Shown: positions 8,570 through 17,632, counted from the stretch's first letter. The stretch is 64,000 bases of DNA from CAYUTA01 sp964447605 (GCA_964447605.1 CAYUTA010000009.1:1-64000), one strand, 5' to 3'. The notes: a model not told the origin generated them from the letters alone. Translations and numbers: made by a program.

Positions 8570-10054
8570 CTATTTATGATATAGCTTGTCGGTTTGATAC
8601 CCCGGCTCGCAGGTAATGTTTACGCCAAGCTTCCGATAGGTATCCATATCCACCCGCGAAAGGATTACGCTCGAATGCGCCTCGCAGTCCTTTAGCCGGG
8701 GCAACTGCCGCAATGCAAGCTGCGCGGTCGGATTGGTCGCCGCGCAGATGGACAGCGCTATGAGCACCTCGTCGCTGTGCAGCCGCGGATTGGCGCTGCC
8801 AAGATGATCCAGCTTGAGATGCGCGATTGGTGCAATGATGATCGGTGAGATCAGATCGATTTCATGATGGATGCCCGCAAGCGTTTTGAGCGCGTTGAGC
8901 AATGCGCCCGCCGCCGCGCCGAGCAGGCCGGACGTTTTGCCCGTCACCATGCGCCCGTCGTCCAGCTCGAGCGCCATCGCAGGATCTCCTGTCTGTGCGG
9001 CGCGCTTGAGCGATGCGGCAACCACCGGACGATCCTCCACGCTCACGCCCGCGCGGTTCATAATCAATTCGGCTTTGATAACCTGCTCTTGCGAGAGCAC
9101 GCCGCGTTTACAGCTGCAAAGCGCCTGATAGTAGCGGCGGATGATCTCCTGCTTTGCCGCCTCGCAGACCGCCTTGTCATCGATGATGCAGTCGCCCACC
9201 ATATTTACGCCCATGTCCGTGGGCGAGCTGTATGGAGACCCGCCCAGGATACGCTCGAACATGGCGCTGAGCACGGGAAACGATTCCACATCACGGTTAT
9301 AGTTGACGGTTGTTTTGCCGTATGCCTCCAGATGGAACGGGTCGATCATGTTCACATCGTCCAGGTCGGTGGTTGCGGCCTCATAGGCCAGGTTGACCGG
9401 GTGGCGCAGAGGCAGGTTCCAGATGGGGAACGTTTCAAACTTGGCATAGCCCGCGCGCGCGCCGCGGCGGTATTCATGATAGAGCTGCGAGAGGCAGACC
9501 GCAAGCTTCCCGCTGCCCGGCCCGGGCGCGGTAACCACGACAAGCTTCCGCTTGGTCTTGATATAATCGTTTCTTCCAAAACCTTCGTCGCTGACGATCA
9601 GCGGGACGTTGGCCGGATAGCCCGCAATCGGGTAATGCCGGTAAACCGCGATGCCCAGCCGCCCGAGCCGCTCTGCAAACGCGTCCGCCGCGGGCTGCCC
9701 GCAATACCGCGTGATCACCACGCTGCCAACGTACAGTTCCTTGCCGCGAAACGCGTCGATCAGCCGCAGCACCTCGGCGTCATAGGCGATGTCAAGATCA
9801 TTGCGCACCTTGCTGCGTTCAATGTCGCCCGCGTGGATGGCAAGCACAATCTCCGCATCGTCCTTCATCCGGCAAAGCATATTGACCTTGGTATCCGGCA
9901 AAAAGCCCGGCAGCACGCGAGCGGCGTGGTAATCGTCAAACAGCTTGCCGCCAAACTCAAGGTAAAGCTTGTCGCCGAACTGCGCGATACGGTCAAGGAT
10001 GTTTTTGGATTGCAGCCGAACGTATTGTTCGTTGTCAAAGCCGATTTTCTTCAT
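8570..10054 (-). CDS. DUF1846 domain-containing protein
   Basis: A cytoplasmic protein of 494 residues. The start MKKIGFDNEQYVRLQSKNI and the length match the DUF1846 family, which is widespread in Clostridia and streptococci and has no settled function. An internal GPGSGKLAVCLSQLYHEY segment looks like a nucleotide-binding P-loop. The frame extends a further 78 codons upstream to 10288, but that extension is not conserved-looking. The chosen ATG has an extended -10 (TGTTATAAT) only seven bases before it and no ribosome site, so the message is probably leaderless. Confidence 0.85.
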   Translation of the reverse strand: MKKIGFDNEQYVRLQSKNILDRIAQFGDKLYLEFGGKLFDDYHAARVLPGFLPDTKVNMLCRMKDDAEIVLAIHAGDIERSKVRNDLDIAYDAEVLRLIDAFRGKELYVGSVVITRYCGQPAADAFAERLGRLGIAVYRHYPIAGYPANVPLIVSDEGFGRNDYIKTKRKLVVVTAPGPGSGKLAVCLSQLYHEYRRGARAGYAKFETFPIWNLPLRHPVNLAYEAATTDLDDVNMIDPFHLEAYGKTTVNYNRDVESFPVLSAMFERILGGSPYSSPTDMGVNMVGDCIIDDKAVCEAAKQEIIRRYYQALCSCKRGVLSQEQVIKAELIMNRAGVSVEDRPVVAASLKRAAQTGDPAMALELDDGRMVTGKTSGLLGAAAGALLNALKTLAGIHHEIDLISPIIIAPIAHLKLDHLGSANPRLHSDEVLIALSICAATNPTAQLALRQLPRLKDCEAHSSVILSRVDMDTYRKLGVNITCEPGYQTDKLYHK

Positions 10055-10061
10055 GGATTTG

Positions 10062-10070
10062 ATTATAACA
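10062..10070 (-). promoter_or_regulatory. Extended -10 abutting the DUF1846 start (leaderless candidate)
   Basis: On the minus strand TGTTATAAT is a perfect extended -10. It is followed by seven bases (CAAATCC) and then the ATG at 10054. A partial -35 (TTGCGG) is 18 bases upstream. There is no Shine-Dalgarno sequence. Confidence 0.6.
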
Positions 10071-10268
10071 CCCGGCCATAAGCATCCGCAAGCTCGACCG
10101 GACAGGTTTGGCAAAAATTTGCATGCCGGCAGCTGCACGGAGCGCGCGCGCATTTTTATTGGCGCTGAACTGTTTCCGGCGCGCAGGGCTTCTATTCGGG
10201 AACCCATCCCTTGTCTGGCTGCATGTCGCCCGTTTGTAAGGCCATGATTCAAGCCCTGAGTTTGGAAC

Positions 10269-10296
10269 CCGGATGAACGGCGGTCCATTCATCCGG
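10269..10296. other. Hairpin in the dacF-DUF1846 gap
   Basis: CCGGATGAA (10269-10277) and TTCATCCGG (10288-10296) form a perfect nine-base-pair stem. It lies 40-70 bases after the dacF stop on the minus strand. It lacks a T-run, so it is a possible 3'-end stabiliser or weak terminator. The rest of the 282-base gap holds no visible gene. Confidence 0.5.
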
Positions 10297-10336
10297 CACG
10301 AAACGTTTTCGGTGGGTTCTGATTACATTATTCAGG

Positions 10337-11488
10337 CTACGCGCACCAGCGCGCCACCAGATCGCGCAGGTAATCGATCAGATCCGCGCATGGTACGGAC
10401 TCGGCCACAAGCAGCGGAACCCGCAGCACCCGTTCCCCGTTGATCAACAGCGTGAGCGTGCCCGCTTCCATGCCCGCCTGAACCGGCGCGTTCAGCGTGT
10501 CCTTACAGTTCAGCTCCCACTCGATTTTATCATTGCCGCCGACGGCAAGCGGATAACGCACATCCTGCGCGGCATAGACCGGAAGATTCTTCCTTGTGCC
10601 GTTTTGTATGCCGACCTCTGCCAGCGGCAGCGTTGCGTCGAGCAAAAGCCGGGGTTCAACCGCCCCAAACCCATAATCCAGCAACGCAATCGCATCGTCC
10701 CACATGTCGGGCGCATTGAGCACCGCGCCGACAAGCGTCATGCCGCCGCGTTCCGCCGAAAAGACAAGACAGCGGCCCGCGGCCTTGGTAAAGCCGGTCT
10801 TTACGCCGTTTCCGCCGTCATATTGCCACAGTATCCTGTTCTTGTTTTTAAATGTCCGGGCCCGGTCGCCCGTGGTGGTCTGATGATACGTGGTGCCGAC
10901 AACCGTGCGGAACGTTTCATTTTTCATGGCTTCGGCGGCGATTTTTGCGAGATCGAGCGCGGTGGTATAATGATTTCCATCCGGCAGGCCATTGGGGTTG
11001 ACAAAGTGTGTGTTCACACAGCCGATCTCCTGCGCGCGCGCATTCATCAACCCGGCAAACGCCTCAATCCCGCCGCCGATATGCGTGGCGATGGTCACCG
11101 CCGCGTCGTTGCCGGAAACCAGCATCAGCCCGTACAGCAGGTCCCGCAGCGACATGCTTTCGTCATACGCCAGATACACTTTGGAACCCTCTGTGTCGAC
11201 CGCTGCGTCCGGCACATTCACCATTTCGTCGAGATTGCCATATTCCACGGCCAGCAACGCGGTCATAATTTTGGTTGTGCTGGCCATGTAGGCCTTCGAC
11301 TGCGCGCCGTGCGTATAAATTACGCGTCCGGTCTGCGCTTCGATCAGCGCCGCGCAGGCGGCCGAGAGCTGCGGCACATCTCCCGAAAGCCCTTCATCCG
11401 CTTCGGGCGCGGCAAGCGCCCTCGCCGTCAGGCAGCAGGTCAGCAGCCAAGCCGCCAGCAGCGCGCCAAGCAGCCTGCGCCCGTTCAT
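10337..11488 (-). CDS. dacF: D-alanyl-D-alanine carboxypeptidase, DacF/S11 type
   Basis: A penicillin-binding carboxypeptidase that trims the terminal D-Ala from peptidoglycan stem peptides outside the membrane. The 383-residue protein has a signal peptide (about 1-27) and the three S11 motifs in order: S70-TTK73 (nucleophile and general base), S125-G-N, and K230-TG. A C-terminal beta domain and amphipathic end (YLRDLVARW) are consistent with membrane attachment. Its ATG overlaps the stop of gerW by four bases. Together with gerW and DUF2953 this looks like a sporulation or spore-cortex gene group, so DacF rather than vegetative DacA is my preferred name. Confidence 0.9.
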   Translation of the reverse strand: MNGRRLLGALLAAWLLTCCLTARALAAPEADEGLSGDVPQLSAACAALIEAQTGRVIYTHGAQSKAYMASTTKIMTALLAVEYGNLDEMVNVPDAAVDTEGSKVYLAYDESMSLRDLLYGLMLVSGNDAAVTIATHIGGGIEAFAGLMNARAQEIGCVNTHFVNPNGLPDGNHYTTALDLAKIAAEAMKNETFRTVVGTTYHQTTTGDRARTFKNKNRILWQYDGGNGVKTGFTKAAGRCLVFSAERGGMTLVGAVLNAPDMWDDAIALLDYGFGAVEPRLLLDATLPLAEVGIQNGTRKNLPVYAAQDVRYPLAVGGNDKIEWELNCKDTLNAPVQAGMEAGTLTLLINGERVLRVPLLVAESVPCADLIDYLRDLVARWCA

Positions 11489-11880
11489 TGCGTTCTGCTG
11501 TCCCGTTTCATCGCGGCGAGCATCTGCCGGACTTCCGTGAGAATTCCCGGCAAAAGCGCGGTGATACGCGCATACGGCTCGTCTTCCTGTGCGGGCAGGA
11601 CGCTCACGCGGTCGCCCGTGACCGCAAGAAACGATACGGGAACGACGCCCATGCCGGCGGCCAGCGTGCCGGCAAACGGATAGGCGCGGTTTTCCCCGTC
11701 CAGCGACGCGCCGCTTTTGAGCACAGGGTTCTTTGTGCCATACTCGCCGCCGCCGGATACGAACCCGAGCGTGACGCGCGATACGGGGATAATAAGCGTA
11801 TTTTCGCCAACCTGTACGGGGCTGCCGACAATGGTGTTTACGTCAACCAGGTTCTTCAACTCTGAAACGGTCGACTGCAT
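11485..11880 (-). CDS. gerW: GerW family sporulation protein (YtfJ)
   Basis: A 131-residue small cytoplasmic or forespore protein of the YtfJ/GerW family, needed for normal spore germination in Bacillus. The family signature is clear: TIVGSPVQVGENTLIIPVSRV followed by a GFVSGGGEYG glycine loop and the GAGMGVVPVSFL-type core (here AAGMGVVPVSFL). I start it at ATG 11880 because GGAG lies six bases upstream. The DUF2953 gene lies 25 bases upstream on the same strand, the same pairing as ytfI-ytfJ in Bacillus. It implies the organism sporulates or recently did. Confidence 0.93.
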   Translation of the reverse strand: MQSTVSELKNLVDVNTIVGSPVQVGENTLIIPVSRVTLGFVSGGGEYGTKNPVLKSGASLDGENRAYPFAGTLAAGMGVVPVSFLAVTGDRVSVLPAQEDEPYARITALLPGILTEVRQMLAAMKRDSRTQ

Positions 11881-11905
11881 AATGGTCTCCAAGGGATGCG
11901 ACAAA

Positions 11906-12454
11906 TTATTTCACGCCTTTCAACGCTATTCTTTCTTTGATAACTTTCACAAGACGCACGCTTACTATGCCTTCCAAATTTATCCGAAACACATTTTGAT
12001 TCCAAATTGGAACCGTTTGCACCTGCGTGCGTGTTTCAGGAATCAGCAGGGCGGCCGCTTCTTCGGCGGCGCTTGCCGCCGTGGCGCAAAGCAGCGCGGT
12101 CGCCGCCGGACAGCCCGCAATTCCAAGCGTAATTAACAGCATCAGTTTTTTGGCCCGCGCCGCATGGAGCACCGCCTGCGGCCATTTGGGCTTCTCGTTA
12201 TCCTCCCGATCCAGCAGATGCGTCAATGAGCGCACCCCGCCGTCCTTATTCAAAAACTCAACGCTTAGCTGCGGATATTCCAGCCCGTGTATGCGGATAA
12301 GAAAACGCATGCTTAAAAATAGATAGCGGATCGTCAGCTCGCCCCGTCCGCCGCGTAGCGTCGCTGTTGCCGCCGCGTGCAGCCGAACCGGCACGAACAG
12401 CAGCGCCAGCAGCAGAATATATAAGCTTCCAAAAATAACAAAACTTCCCTGCAC
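11906..12454 (-). CDS. DUF2953 domain-containing membrane protein (YtfI-like)
   Basis: A 182-residue protein with an N-terminal transmembrane segment (LYILLLALLFVPV), a beta-rich domain, and a further hydrophobic stretch (LMLLITLGIAGCPAATALLCATAASA) typical of DUF2953. In Bacillus the equivalent gene ytfI precedes ytfJ/gerW, as here, and is linked to sporulation. The only start in range is GTG 12454, which has no clear ribosome site, so the N-terminus is uncertain. It lies 45 bases after the GntR gene and may be read from the same promoter. Confidence 0.75.
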   Translation of the reverse strand: MQGSFVIFGSLYILLLALLFVPVRLHAAATATLRGGRGELTIRYLFLSMRFLIRIHGLEYPQLSVEFLNKDGGVRSLTHLLDREDNEKPKWPQAVLHAARAKKLMLLITLGIAGCPAATALLCATAASAAEEAAALLIPETRTQVQTVPIWNQNVFRINLEGIVSVRLVKVIKERIALKGVK

Positions 12455-12499
12455 ACCGGCTAGTGTGCGCAGAGAAGCCCCGCTTATGCGGTTAATCCG

Positions 12500-13165
12500 C
12501 TATTTCAATTCGGAAGGCATATAGTTTTTCGCGTCCAGAATGTGCTCGCGCAGCAGTTCGCAGGCCCGTTCATACGCCCCCGCGCGACACGCGGCAAGAA
12601 TCTGCTCGTGCTGCCGCAGCGAAACCTCGCGCGTTTCCGGCGCGCTGTAAAAGCCCGCGCGCATATAGCGGTCGGTATTGGCATGGATGATCTCCATAAG
12701 CAGGTTTGCAAACGAGTTCTCAGCGTGTGCGGAAAACATACCGTGAAACTGATAATTCAGCTCCTCGCAGCTGAAAAGGTCCTTTGCCTCGCGCTGTTCG
12801 GCTATGATTGCGTCCAGTTTGGCGTAATCCGCCCCGGTCAGCAGCGGCGCGCCCTTCTTCAGCTCCATAACCGCGAGCGTGGCGCGTACCTCCATCATAT
12901 CGAGCAGGTCGTCGCGCGTCAGCCGCGTGACCGAAGCGCCGCGGTTTGGATGGATTGTCACCAGCCCCTGGGCCTCAAGCCGGCGCAATGCCTCGCGCAC
13001 CGGGATATGGCTAACGTTGAGCGCGGCGGAAATCTCGTCCTGCTTGAGCTGGGTACCGCCGGGCAGTTGTCCGTTGATGATTCCACTGCGCAACACCTGA
13101 AAAACCCACTCCTGCGTTGCGCCCACGCGTGCGCCCATCTGCTCGGCTATGGCTTTGTAATTCAT
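12500..13165 (-). CDS. GntR family transcriptional regulator with FCD domain
   Basis: A 221-residue DNA-binding regulator. The N-terminal winged helix (about 15-80) contains LKQDEISAALNVSHIPVREALRRLEAQGLV, the classic GntR helix-turn-helix. The C-terminal helical FCD domain keeps metal-type residues (MEVRATLAVMEL, QFHGMF, QHEQILAACRAG). FCD regulators usually sense small carboxylic or sugar acids; the ligand here is unknown. ATG 13165 is preferred because AAGAGGTG lies seven bases upstream; the frame runs on to 13240 without a better site. A perfect inverted repeat upstream may be its own operator. Confidence 0.9.
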   Translation of the reverse strand: MNYKAIAEQMGARVGATQEWVFQVLRSGIINGQLPGGTQLKQDEISAALNVSHIPVREALRRLEAQGLVTIHPNRGASVTRLTRDDLLDMMEVRATLAVMELKKGAPLLTGADYAKLDAIIAEQREAKDLFSCEELNYQFHGMFSAHAENSFANLLMEIIHANTDRYMRAGFYSAPETREVSLRQHEQILAACRAGAYERACELLREHILDAKNYMPSELK

Positions 13166-13206
13166 AAACGCACCTCTTGTATCATCGATTTGTCGAACCG
13201 ATGTGC

Positions 13207-13232
13207 ATATAATATTTTCGTATATATTATAT
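13207..13232. promoter_or_regulatory. Inverted repeat in the GntR gene promoter region
   Basis: ATATAATAT (13207-13215) and ATATTATAT (13224-13232) form a perfect nine-base inverted repeat with an eight-base spacer, 42 bases upstream of the GntR gene start. It contains -10-like sequences. It is a candidate operator for autoregulation. Confidence 0.4.
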
Positions 13233-13280
13233 AACAGCAACCCTCGGGCGCGTCAATATTAATTTATTGCGTTGCAGTTC

Positions 13281-13542
13281 GTCAAAAAACCACGTTTTTT
13301 GACAAAAGCGCTTGGAACGCGGAGTTTTCTTGCAGGATTGCCGCGGCAATCCTGCAAGCGGCGTGTCGTTTTCACCGCACCTGCCGCTGAAAATGACAGA
13401 TTGTCCAGTTCTTCCTGCGGTTACTTCGTGCGCGGATTAACACAGCAGCCCGCGTCGCACCTTTTAACACGCGGTTACGTGTCGGCGCTGCGCCGGCTGA
13501 AGGCGATACGGCAATCCGCCAAAAAACTGTTTTCGGCGGATT
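13281..13542. repeat. Cluster of four long hairpins
   Basis: The 390 bases between the GntR start and the PBP stop hold no gene but carry four strong stems. The first is GTCAAAAAAC/GTTTTTTGAC (13281-13303, three-base loop). The second is a perfect 30-base palindrome at 13329-13358 (each half CTTGCAGGATTGCCG or its complement). The third is GTCGTTTTCA/TGAAAATGAC with one wobble pair (13365-13397). The fourth is AATCCGCC/GGCGGATT (13513-13542). The first could terminate in either direction; the last follows the PBP gene by 15 bases. Confidence 0.75.
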
Positions 13543-13556
13543 TGCCATTACATTGC

Positions 13557-15887
13557 TTAGGCTATCGTAACCGAAACCCGTCTCGACGCCTCGCCGGTCA
13601 CAGGCTGGCCGTCAATGGTCAGCTGCGGGTGCACCGGGATTACGTAATACTGATAAGTGCCTTTTTTGGGAATCGTGTCGTCCTCTGTGGCCACGCTGCC
13701 GTTCTCGCCCGAAAACTCTTCGATTAACACGGATTTTCCCTCGCTGTTTTCCCGGTAGAGCCGGTAGGTGACATAGCGATTGGGCGTTTCAAAATAGATC
13801 AGCGCCGTTTTATCGCTGACCGCAGAGGTGATATGCGTCGGCGGCGCGGGAATCTGCCAGTAGCTGGTCAGCATTCCCGGCTCCGTTCCCACAACGAACA
13901 CCTCCGAATACGCTTCCTCCTCCGGCGTAAGCGCGTTGGCCAGCACCGCCACATGCTCGGCATTGAGCGTATGGCTGTCGATCCGGTATTCCCGCACGCC
14001 GGACGGCATGGTAAATTCCGGCGCCGCCCGGTCCTCATAGATTCTTTTGAACACCTGCGAAAGAATCATTGCGGGGAACGTGCCGCCGGTCGCGCTCTCC
14101 GGCAATGCGCGCCCATCCGCCGCGTCGTCGTAGCCAATCCAGACCGCTGCGGCATATTCGGGATTATAGGCCGCCATCCAGATATCGCGGTTGCCTGAAT
14201 GATCGCCGGTTGTGCCCGTCTTGCCCGCCAGCGGAATGCCAAGCTCGCCCAGCCGTTTTCCGGTGCCGCTTTTAACCACGCTGCACAGCATGCTGGTGAG
14301 CACGTATGCGTTGGTCTGCTCCATCACGCGCGTGCGTTCGGGCGTGTAGCTGTAGAGTACGTTGCCCGCGCTGTCCGTAATGTTCATGATGACCGAAGAC
14401 GTGCTGTATACGCCGCCCGCGGCGAACGCCGCGTATGCGCGCGCGATCATCTCCGGAGAAACGCCGTAGGTAAACCCGCCCAGCGCGAGCGCAAGGCTCT
14501 TATCCCGGTCGTCGAATTCGATGCCGATCGTTCTTGCAAACGCCTTACTCTTCGGTACCCCAAGCTGCGCCATGACCGACACCGCCGGCACGTTGAGCGA
14601 GCGCGTCACCGCCTCCCGCATCGTGACCCAGCCGGCGAACGAATCGCTGGGATTGTTCGGCTGATAGCCGTCAAAATCCACCTGCTCGTCAAGCAGCATC
14701 GTTGCCGCCGTGTAGCCGGATTCCAGCGCCGGTGCATAGACCAGAATGGGCTTGATAACCGAACCCGGCTGCCTTCGTATCTTTGTGGCGCGGTTATAAG
14801 CCAGCGCAATGTCATTTTCCCGCCCGCCGAGCAGCGCCGCAATCCCCCCCGTTTCCACGTTCACAACCACGACCGCCCCCTCCGGCCGGCTATCCTGCAC
14901 GCCCGCCGGAAAACAGGCCTCATCGGCAAACGCCTCCTCGCACGCGGCCTGCACTTCGGCGTCCATCGCCGTATGAATCCTGTAGCCGCCGCTTAACAGC
15001 GTATCCATGCTCACGTTGAGCAGTCCGCAAGCCTGCGTCATGGACAGGTCTACGTAATATCCGCGCTTCTCCGCACTTGTTCCGTGAATGATGACCGGCT
15101 CCTCCGCCTTTGCCGCAACGCACTCCTCCGCGCTTAAAAAGCCGTACTCCTCCATGAGCGAAAGCACGACGTTGCGGCGGCCAAGGCTCGCCTCCGCATC
15201 CAGGTGCGGCGCAAAACGAGACGGCGATTTGAGGATGCCCGCAAGCTGCGCGCTCTGCGCGACGGTCAACTCGCCTGCGTGCACGCCAAAATAGCCGCGC
15301 GCCGCCGCTTCCACGCCGTAATAGCCGCCGCCAAAATAAACATAATTCAAATACATTTCAAGGATCTGCTCCTTGTTGCACACACGCTCAAGCTGGTAGG
15401 CCAGCACGGCCTCCTCAAGCTTGCGCTCCATGCGTTTGTCGGTCGTCAGATGGCTGAGTTTGATAAGCTGCTGGCTGATGGTGGAAGCGCCCTGCACATA
15501 TGCGCCCGCCTTGAGGTCCGCCCATGCCGCGCCGAGAATGCGTACCACATCCACGCCGAAATGGTCATAGAAGCGCGCGTCCTCGGCAGAGATGAACGCG
15601 TCGCGCGTATGCTTGGGAATCTCGGCAAGGGGCAGCCAGATGCGGTCCTCAAGCGCATGCAGCGCCGTGATCTCGCGGCCGTCGTTATCATAGACCAGCA
15701 GCGACTGCGGCACGCCGGTGATGTTGCTTACGTCAAGCCTGGACCACGCGTCCATTTCAAAGATTGCCGACGCGGCAAACGTCAGACCCGCCCCGCATAA
15801 CAAAAGCAGCGCAAGCATGATCCGTCTGCGCCGCCTTTTTACGTGTTTACGGTATTGTTGCGCATAAGGCAGATATAATTCCTTCAT
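13557..15887 (-). CDS. Class A penicillin-binding protein (transglycosylase/transpeptidase)
   Basis: A bifunctional peptidoglycan synthase of 776 residues. A basic cytoplasmic tail and one membrane helix (about 24-42) precede a GT51 glycosyltransferase domain with the catalytic SAEDARFYDHFG motif (Glu 102) and GASTISQQL (133-141). The transpeptidase domain has PGSVIKP (SxxK nucleophile), TRSLN (SxN) and AGKTGTTGD (KTG). After it comes a fibronectin-III-like C-terminal region of about 110 residues (from PAPPTHITS), a common extension in Bacillota. No ribosome site is obvious before ATG 15887, but the N-terminus fits the family. It follows the phosphohexomutase gene on the same strand by about 80 bases. 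Confidence 0.93.
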   Translation of the reverse strand: MKELYLPYAQQYRKHVKRRRRRIMLALLLLCGAGLTFAASAIFEMDAWSRLDVSNITGVPQSLLVYDNDGREITALHALEDRIWLPLAEIPKHTRDAFISAEDARFYDHFGVDVVRILGAAWADLKAGAYVQGASTISQQLIKLSHLTTDKRMERKLEEAVLAYQLERVCNKEQILEMYLNYVYFGGGYYGVEAAARGYFGVHAGELTVAQSAQLAGILKSPSRFAPHLDAEASLGRRNVVLSLMEEYGFLSAEECVAAKAEEPVIIHGTSAEKRGYYVDLSMTQACGLLNVSMDTLLSGGYRIHTAMDAEVQAACEEAFADEACFPAGVQDSRPEGAVVVVNVETGGIAALLGGRENDIALAYNRATKIRRQPGSVIKPILVYAPALESGYTAATMLLDEQVDFDGYQPNNPSDSFAGWVTMREAVTRSLNVPAVSVMAQLGVPKSKAFARTIGIEFDDRDKSLALALGGFTYGVSPEMIARAYAAFAAGGVYSTSSVIMNITDSAGNVLYSYTPERTRVMEQTNAYVLTSMLCSVVKSGTGKRLGELGIPLAGKTGTTGDHSGNRDIWMAAYNPEYAAAVWIGYDDAADGRALPESATGGTFPAMILSQVFKRIYEDRAAPEFTMPSGVREYRIDSHTLNAEHVAVLANALTPEEEAYSEVFVVGTEPGMLTSYWQIPAPPTHITSAVSDKTALIYFETPNRYVTYRLYRENSEGKSVLIEEFSGENGSVATEDDTIPKKGTYQYYVIPVHPQLTIDGQPVTGEASRRVSVTIA

Positions 15888-15966
15888 AGGAAATAGATTG
15901 CCTGTACGCCAAATGATTTATGCACAGACGCCGGGCGCAATCCGCGCGCATTCACGCGTCCGCCGC

Positions 15967-17475
15967 TTACAGAACGGTCTTGAGCTTGTCCGTATCCAGT
16001 TTTTGATACCGATTCAAAAACTCATATAGCTGCGCGGCGATTTTTTTGACCCCGCCCGGGCTGTTGCTTTCAATATTGAGCGGCATCAGCGGGTCGTGCA
16101 GCGACATGCGCAGCAGGAACCAGCCGTCGCCGGCATCCGCCGGGAAGGATACGCGTATGCCTTCGTAATTGGGCGTTTCCACAGCAAAGCCCCGCTGCTT
16201 GCAGTATTCGTTCAGATCCGCGAGCACGCCGTTGCCATATGTGGTGAAATCCTTCGTTAGAAGATTCATCCGCACCTCGACCGACTCGGCGGGCTCGGCA
16301 AGCGCATCAATCAGCGACAGCAGCGTGCGGTTTTCGCGCCGAAGCTGCGCCATCTTAATCAGCAGTCTGGTGATCAGGTATGCGCCGTCGTCAAGAAAAT
16401 AATTTTCTTTCAGCGCGCCGTGGCCGGAGGTCTCGATGGCAAGCCGGCAGTCCGTTCCCTCCGCATTGAGGCGGATCGCCTCGTTGATGACGTTGCGGTA
16501 ACCGCGCCTGAAGCGGTGGTGCACGCCGCCCTTCTCCAAAATAAACGCGCTCAAACCGGACGAGGTGATCGAGTCGGTAACAATGGTTGTGCCCGGATGC
16601 TCCTCCAGCAACGCCGCGGCCACCAGCGCGATCAGCCGGTTGCGATTGAGCTCCGTGCCGTTACCCGCCACCGCGCCCGCGCGGTCAACGTCGGTATCAA
16701 AAATGACGCCCAGGTCGGCTCTGTTTTTCCGCACGCATTCCTGCAGCGCGTCCATGGCCGCCGTATCCTCCGGATTGGGCGCGTGGTTTGGAAAGCTGCC
16801 GTCGGGCTCCAAAAACTGGCTCCCCGTGGTGTCTGCGCCAAGCGGATTGAGCACGCGGTCGACGAAGAACCCGCCTGCGCCGTTGCCCGCGTCCACAACG
16901 ATGTGGAACCCCTTAAGCGGGCGTTCATAATCCGGAGCGTTCACGCCCTTGCGGATCGTTTCAACCAGCCCCTTTGCATACAGGGACAAAAAATCAAGCG
17001 TATCCGCGACGCCCGGCTCCGCGGCCGGTAGAAACCCGCCCTGCGCGGCAAGGGTCAGGATTTCTTCGATATCCTGCTTTTCCAAGCCGCCCCGGGCCGT
17101 AAAAAATTTCAGTCCGTTGCGGTTTTTAGGCAGATGGCTGGCCGTAAGCATCACCGCGCCGTCAAAACCGTATCCCGGCGTTACCGTGCACATGAACATC
17201 GACGGCGTGCTGGCCAGCCCGAATCCCGTTACGTCCGCGCCAAGCAGCGTTGCGCCGGTGGTAAACGCCCTTTGCAGCCGCTCGCCGGAAAGGCGGGAAT
17301 CCCGCCCGAGCGCAAGGTGCAGCCGCTGCTTATGCAGCCTGTTTTGCAGGTAGACGACAAATGCCGACGCGATGTTTTGCACCGCTTCGCCGGTCAGGTT
17401 GATAGGCTGGTCCTCTGCGCCCGCCATTGCCACGCCGCGAATATCGCTTCCGTTTTGCAGTTTTTTGTAATCCAT
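15967..17475 (-). CDS. Phosphomannomutase/phosphoglucomutase family enzyme
   Basis: An alpha-D-phosphohexomutase of 502 residues that interconverts sugar 1- and 6-phosphates. The phosphoserine loop reads TASHLPKNRNG (Ser 113), the metal loop DTDVDRAG follows in the third domain, and GRDSRLSGE near the N-terminus is the first-domain signature. The sugar loop appears as ETSGHGALKENY, and the C-terminal phosphate-binding region is present. HLPKNRNG rather than HNPxxxNG resembles the plant- and cyanobacterial-like phosphomannomutase subgroup, so I leave the symbol blank. I start at ATG 17475, because an upstream 63-codon extension has no family match and overlaps repeated intergenic DNA. Confidence 0.88.
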   Translation of the reverse strand: MDYKKLQNGSDIRGVAMAGAEDQPINLTGEAVQNIASAFVVYLQNRLHKQRLHLALGRDSRLSGERLQRAFTTGATLLGADVTGFGLASTPSMFMCTVTPGYGFDGAVMLTASHLPKNRNGLKFFTARGGLEKQDIEEILTLAAQGGFLPAAEPGVADTLDFLSLYAKGLVETIRKGVNAPDYERPLKGFHIVVDAGNGAGGFFVDRVLNPLGADTTGSQFLEPDGSFPNHAPNPEDTAAMDALQECVRKNRADLGVIFDTDVDRAGAVAGNGTELNRNRLIALVAAALLEEHPGTTIVTDSITSSGLSAFILEKGGVHHRFRRGYRNVINEAIRLNAEGTDCRLAIETSGHGALKENYFLDDGAYLITRLLIKMAQLRRENRTLLSLIDALAEPAESVEVRMNLLTKDFTTYGNGVLADLNEYCKQRGFAVETPNYEGIRVSFPADAGDGWFLLRMSLHDPLMPLNIESNSPGGVKKIAAQLYEFLNRYQKLDTDKLKTVL

Positions 17476-17530
17476 TGTCCCGCCCCGCTTTCTTTTGTTT
17501 TTGCCTGTGCCTAAACAGTGTAATCCGAAC

Positions 17531-17561
17531 CTGCCGAAAACAGTTCGCTTTGGCGGATTGC
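17531..17561 (+). repeat. Short repeat shared with the PBP 3' region
   Basis: This segment (CTGCCGAAAACAGTT, then TTTGGCGGATTGC) matches the minus strand of 13511-13540 apart from a few bases and a three-base insert. In both places the ends pair as a GCC/GGC hairpin. One copy sits just after a minus-strand gene and the other upstream of pgm, so it is an intergenic repeat and not a gene-specific terminator. Confidence 0.55.
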
Positions 17562-17579
17562 TGTGAGCATCACCCGTCG

Positions 17580-17632
17580 GCATAGCGCCCTGTGACGCGC
17601 CTTTAAAAACCGGGTTTGGATTGCTCGGGCGG
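17580..17632 (+). repeat. Intergenic repeat family R2, divergent copy 3
   Basis: GACGCGCCTTTAAAAACC followed by GGGTTTGGATTG aligns with the core of copy 2 (26041-26080), which reads ACGCGTCCTTTAAACAGTGG and then TTCGGATTTG. Similarity is clear but lower than between copies 1 and 2. It lies in the 254-base gap between pgm and the next gene. Confidence 0.45.

Noticed and set aside
8864..10081. 405-codon plus-strand frame opposite the DUF1846 gene
   Set aside because: It is the shadow of a strongly matching minus-strand gene, with Arg/His-rich composition and no domain pattern.
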